A stretch of DNA of 64,000 bases from positions 1,550,001 through 1,614,000 of the forward strand of contig NZ_CP107928.1 of NCBI RefSeq assembly GCF_036030735.1, given 5' to 3'. The notes below the pieces were generated by a model, which was not told where the DNA came from, searched no databases, and saw only the letters and a program-made list of their open reading frames with translations. The translations under genes and the position numbers were made by a program. Origin of the DNA: Streptomyces sp. NBC_00425 (GTDB lineage Bacteria > Actinomycetota > Actinomycetes > Streptomycetales > Streptomycetaceae). This document shows positions 62,701-64,000 of this stretch, one piece after another (position 1 is the stretch's first letter; each line of letters begins with the position of its first letter).

Positions 62701-64000
62701 GTGACGAGGACGGTGCCGCGCGGACGCCAGTCACGCGGTGCCGGCTTGCCGAGGGTGGCGGCGTGGACGAGCCGACGGCCGTACGTCCTGCCGTCTCGCA
62801 GGGCCACCTGGTCCTCCGCCACGCCTGCCGTGACGGCGTCCAGCAGCAGCCCCGTGAAGCCGTGCGCCCCGGCCTGCGGCAGGTCGACGAGTCCGCCCCA
62901 GCGCTTGGGGTGTTCCAGGGCGGCGCTCCGGCCGATGCCCCAGACGCCGGCCTGCTCGGGCGCCGCCGGCCCGTCGTCGTCGCCGACGGCCACGGCGCCT
63001 CGGGTCACACACCACAGCGGTGCGTCGATGCCCACGTCGCCGAGGGCCTGCAGGAGTGTGAGGGTGCCGGCGAGCCCGAGCGGTACGGCCGGCTGCCGGG
63101 GGTGCGGCCGCTCGTCGAGCGCCAGCAGCGACAGCGCCCCGGCGAACACGTCGGCGGTGGTCAACAGTGCCCCGAGCGCAGCCCGGTCCAGCCGGGCGGC
63201 GTCGACGGCGACGACGACAGCACGAGCTCCGCGTGCTTCCAGTTCCGCCCGCACGTCGGTGACCAGGTGGTCGCCTTCCATCGACTCGGGGGCGACGATC
63301 AGCCAGGTTCCTCCGGCGGCGGCGGGGGCTGTCGTGGTCAGCGGCCGCCACTCCACGCGGTGCCGCCATCCGTCGACCACTCCTCGCTCGCGGTGTGCGG
63401 TGCGCCAGGCGGCGAGAGCCGGCACGACGCTCTCCAGCCCCTCCGCCACACCGAGCGTGCCCGCGAGCCCTTCGAGGTCACCCTCCTCGACGGTCCGCCA
63501 GAACTCCTCCTCCACCGGATCCGCACCCACCACAGGCTTCGGCAGGTCCAGCCAGTAGCGGCTGCGCTGGAACGCATACGTCGGCAACTCCACCCGACAC
63601 GGCGACAACCCCGCGAACACCGGCCCCCAGTCGACCGCCACACCCCCAGCCCACGCCTCACCCAACGACAGGTAGAACCGCTCCAGACCACCCTCACCAC
63701 GACGCAACGAACCCACCACCACCGCATCCCCACCCACAGCCTCGACCGTCTCACCGATCGGCACCGCCAACACCGGATGCGGACTCATCTCCACAAACGC
63801 ACCGAACCCCTCCCCCACCAGACGCCGCACCACCGGCTCCAACAACACCGACTGCCGCAGATTCCGGAACCAATACCCCCATCCGTCACCGCACCCTCAA
63901 CCCACTCACCCGTCACCGTCGACAAGAACGGCACCGACGGCACCAACGCCGACACCGAACCCAACACCTCAGCCAACTCCCCCTCCAACACATCCACACC
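56778..64000 (-). CDS. Modular type I polyketide synthase A (partial, 5' end outside; apparent frameshift)
   Basis: The visible part holds the last third of an AT, then KR and ACP of one module, then a complete KS-AT-KR-ACP module, and ends at 56778 with a docking-like tail (MFDLIDKELGIS). Near the right edge the frame breaks at 63876-63880, where a C run has five bases and the three sister copies have six. Adding one base continues the AT through VTDGGYWFRNLRQS to the window edge. The start codon, the KS of the first visible module and any loading domain are outside. The complete AT is methylmalonyl-type (YASH). Both KRs lack LDD and carry the A-type Trp, the first with the A2 His and the second without. 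The gene is followed after 45 bases by PKS B, probably in the same operon. Confidence 0.92.
57018..61580 (-). other. PKS A module 2: KS-AT(methylmalonyl)-KR(A1)-ACP
   Basis: KS Cys is at nt 61055-61057 (DTACSSS). The AT has GHSQGE near 59740 and YASH. The KR has VWGNGGQGPY with Tyr at 57663-57665, no LDD, and Gln instead of His, so it is A1-type. The ACP motif is DMGFDSL near 57138. A non-epimerised propionate with a hydroxyl is predicted. Confidence 0.88.
58695..60020 (-). repeat. Near-identical AT and linker cassette, copy in A module 2
   Basis: This is the partner of 53643-54968 and spans the same AT, post-AT linker and KR structural start. The atypical codon style continues upstream to about 60135, beyond the shared block. 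Confidence 0.9.
61648..64000 (-). other. PKS A module 1 (partial): AT C-terminal part-KR(A2)-ACP
   Basis: The AT portion is nearly identical to the three other methylmalonyl ATs, but its YASH and active-site Ser lie just beyond the edge. The KR has TWGVADHAAY (A2 fingerprint) and no LDD. The ACP motif is ELGLDSLTAVAL at about 61760-61780. Confidence 0.85.
63547..64000 (-). repeat. Near-identical AT cassette, partial copy in A module 1
   Basis: This is the fourth copy, truncated by the window edge. It has one fewer C at 63876-63880 and one visible substitution (AAGAACG for AAAAACG) against the others. Confidence 0.88.

Overview
The window is a very GC-rich actinomycete sequence, most likely Streptomyces. 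Almost all of it is one strand of a modular type I polyketide synthase (PKS) cluster. Every real gene reads on the minus strand, so the assembly line runs from high to low coordinates. There is no loading module, thioesterase, glycosyltransferase or regulator in view, and both edges cut through PKS genes. The window is therefore an interior slice of a larger macrolide-type cluster.

Layout in transcription order. PKS A (64000 to 56778, 5' end outside) carries the end of one module plus one complete module. PKS B (56732 to 41795) has three modules. A strong hairpin terminator and a 14-bp tandem repeat follow, then two small translationally coupled genes: a StrD/RmlA-type glucose-1-phosphate thymidylyltransferase (41699 to 40632) and a futalosine hydrolase (MqnB) homologue (40635 to 39841). 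A second hairpin and a 283-bp gap separate these from PKS C (39557 to 15522, five modules, about 8011 residues). PKS D (15455 to 5232, two modules) and PKS E (5194 to 1, one module plus a partial KS, 3' end outside) come last. The intact protein ends carry short helical docking segments, as expected for proteins that pass a growing chain to one another.

Predicted programme, if colinear. A-m1, A-m2, B-m1 and B-m2 each use methylmalonyl-CoA (YASH AT; the A-m1 AT motif lies just outside the window and is inferred from near-identity) with a ketoreductase only, giving a polypropionate run. B-m3 is malonyl with DH and KR (alkene). C-m1 and C-m2 are malonyl with KR (hydroxyls). C-m3 is malonyl with a DH but no KR (a keto group is predicted). 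C-m4 is methylmalonyl-like with KR. C-m5 is malonyl with DH, ER and KR (fully reduced). D-m1 is malonyl with DH and KR, D-m2 malonyl with KR, and E-m1 methylmalonyl with a B2-type KR. The nucleotidyltransferase suggests that the product carries a deoxysugar. I cannot name the compound.

The most notable features are as follows. Four consecutive modules share almost identical AT cassettes of 1 kb or more, with codon usage unlike their surroundings. Three single-C losses in homopolymers inside two of these cassettes break the reading frames of PKS A and PKS B. C-m3 lacks a KR. The C-m2 KR has conflicting stereochemical fingerprints. A menaquinone-pathway nucleosidase homologue sits inside the PKS array.
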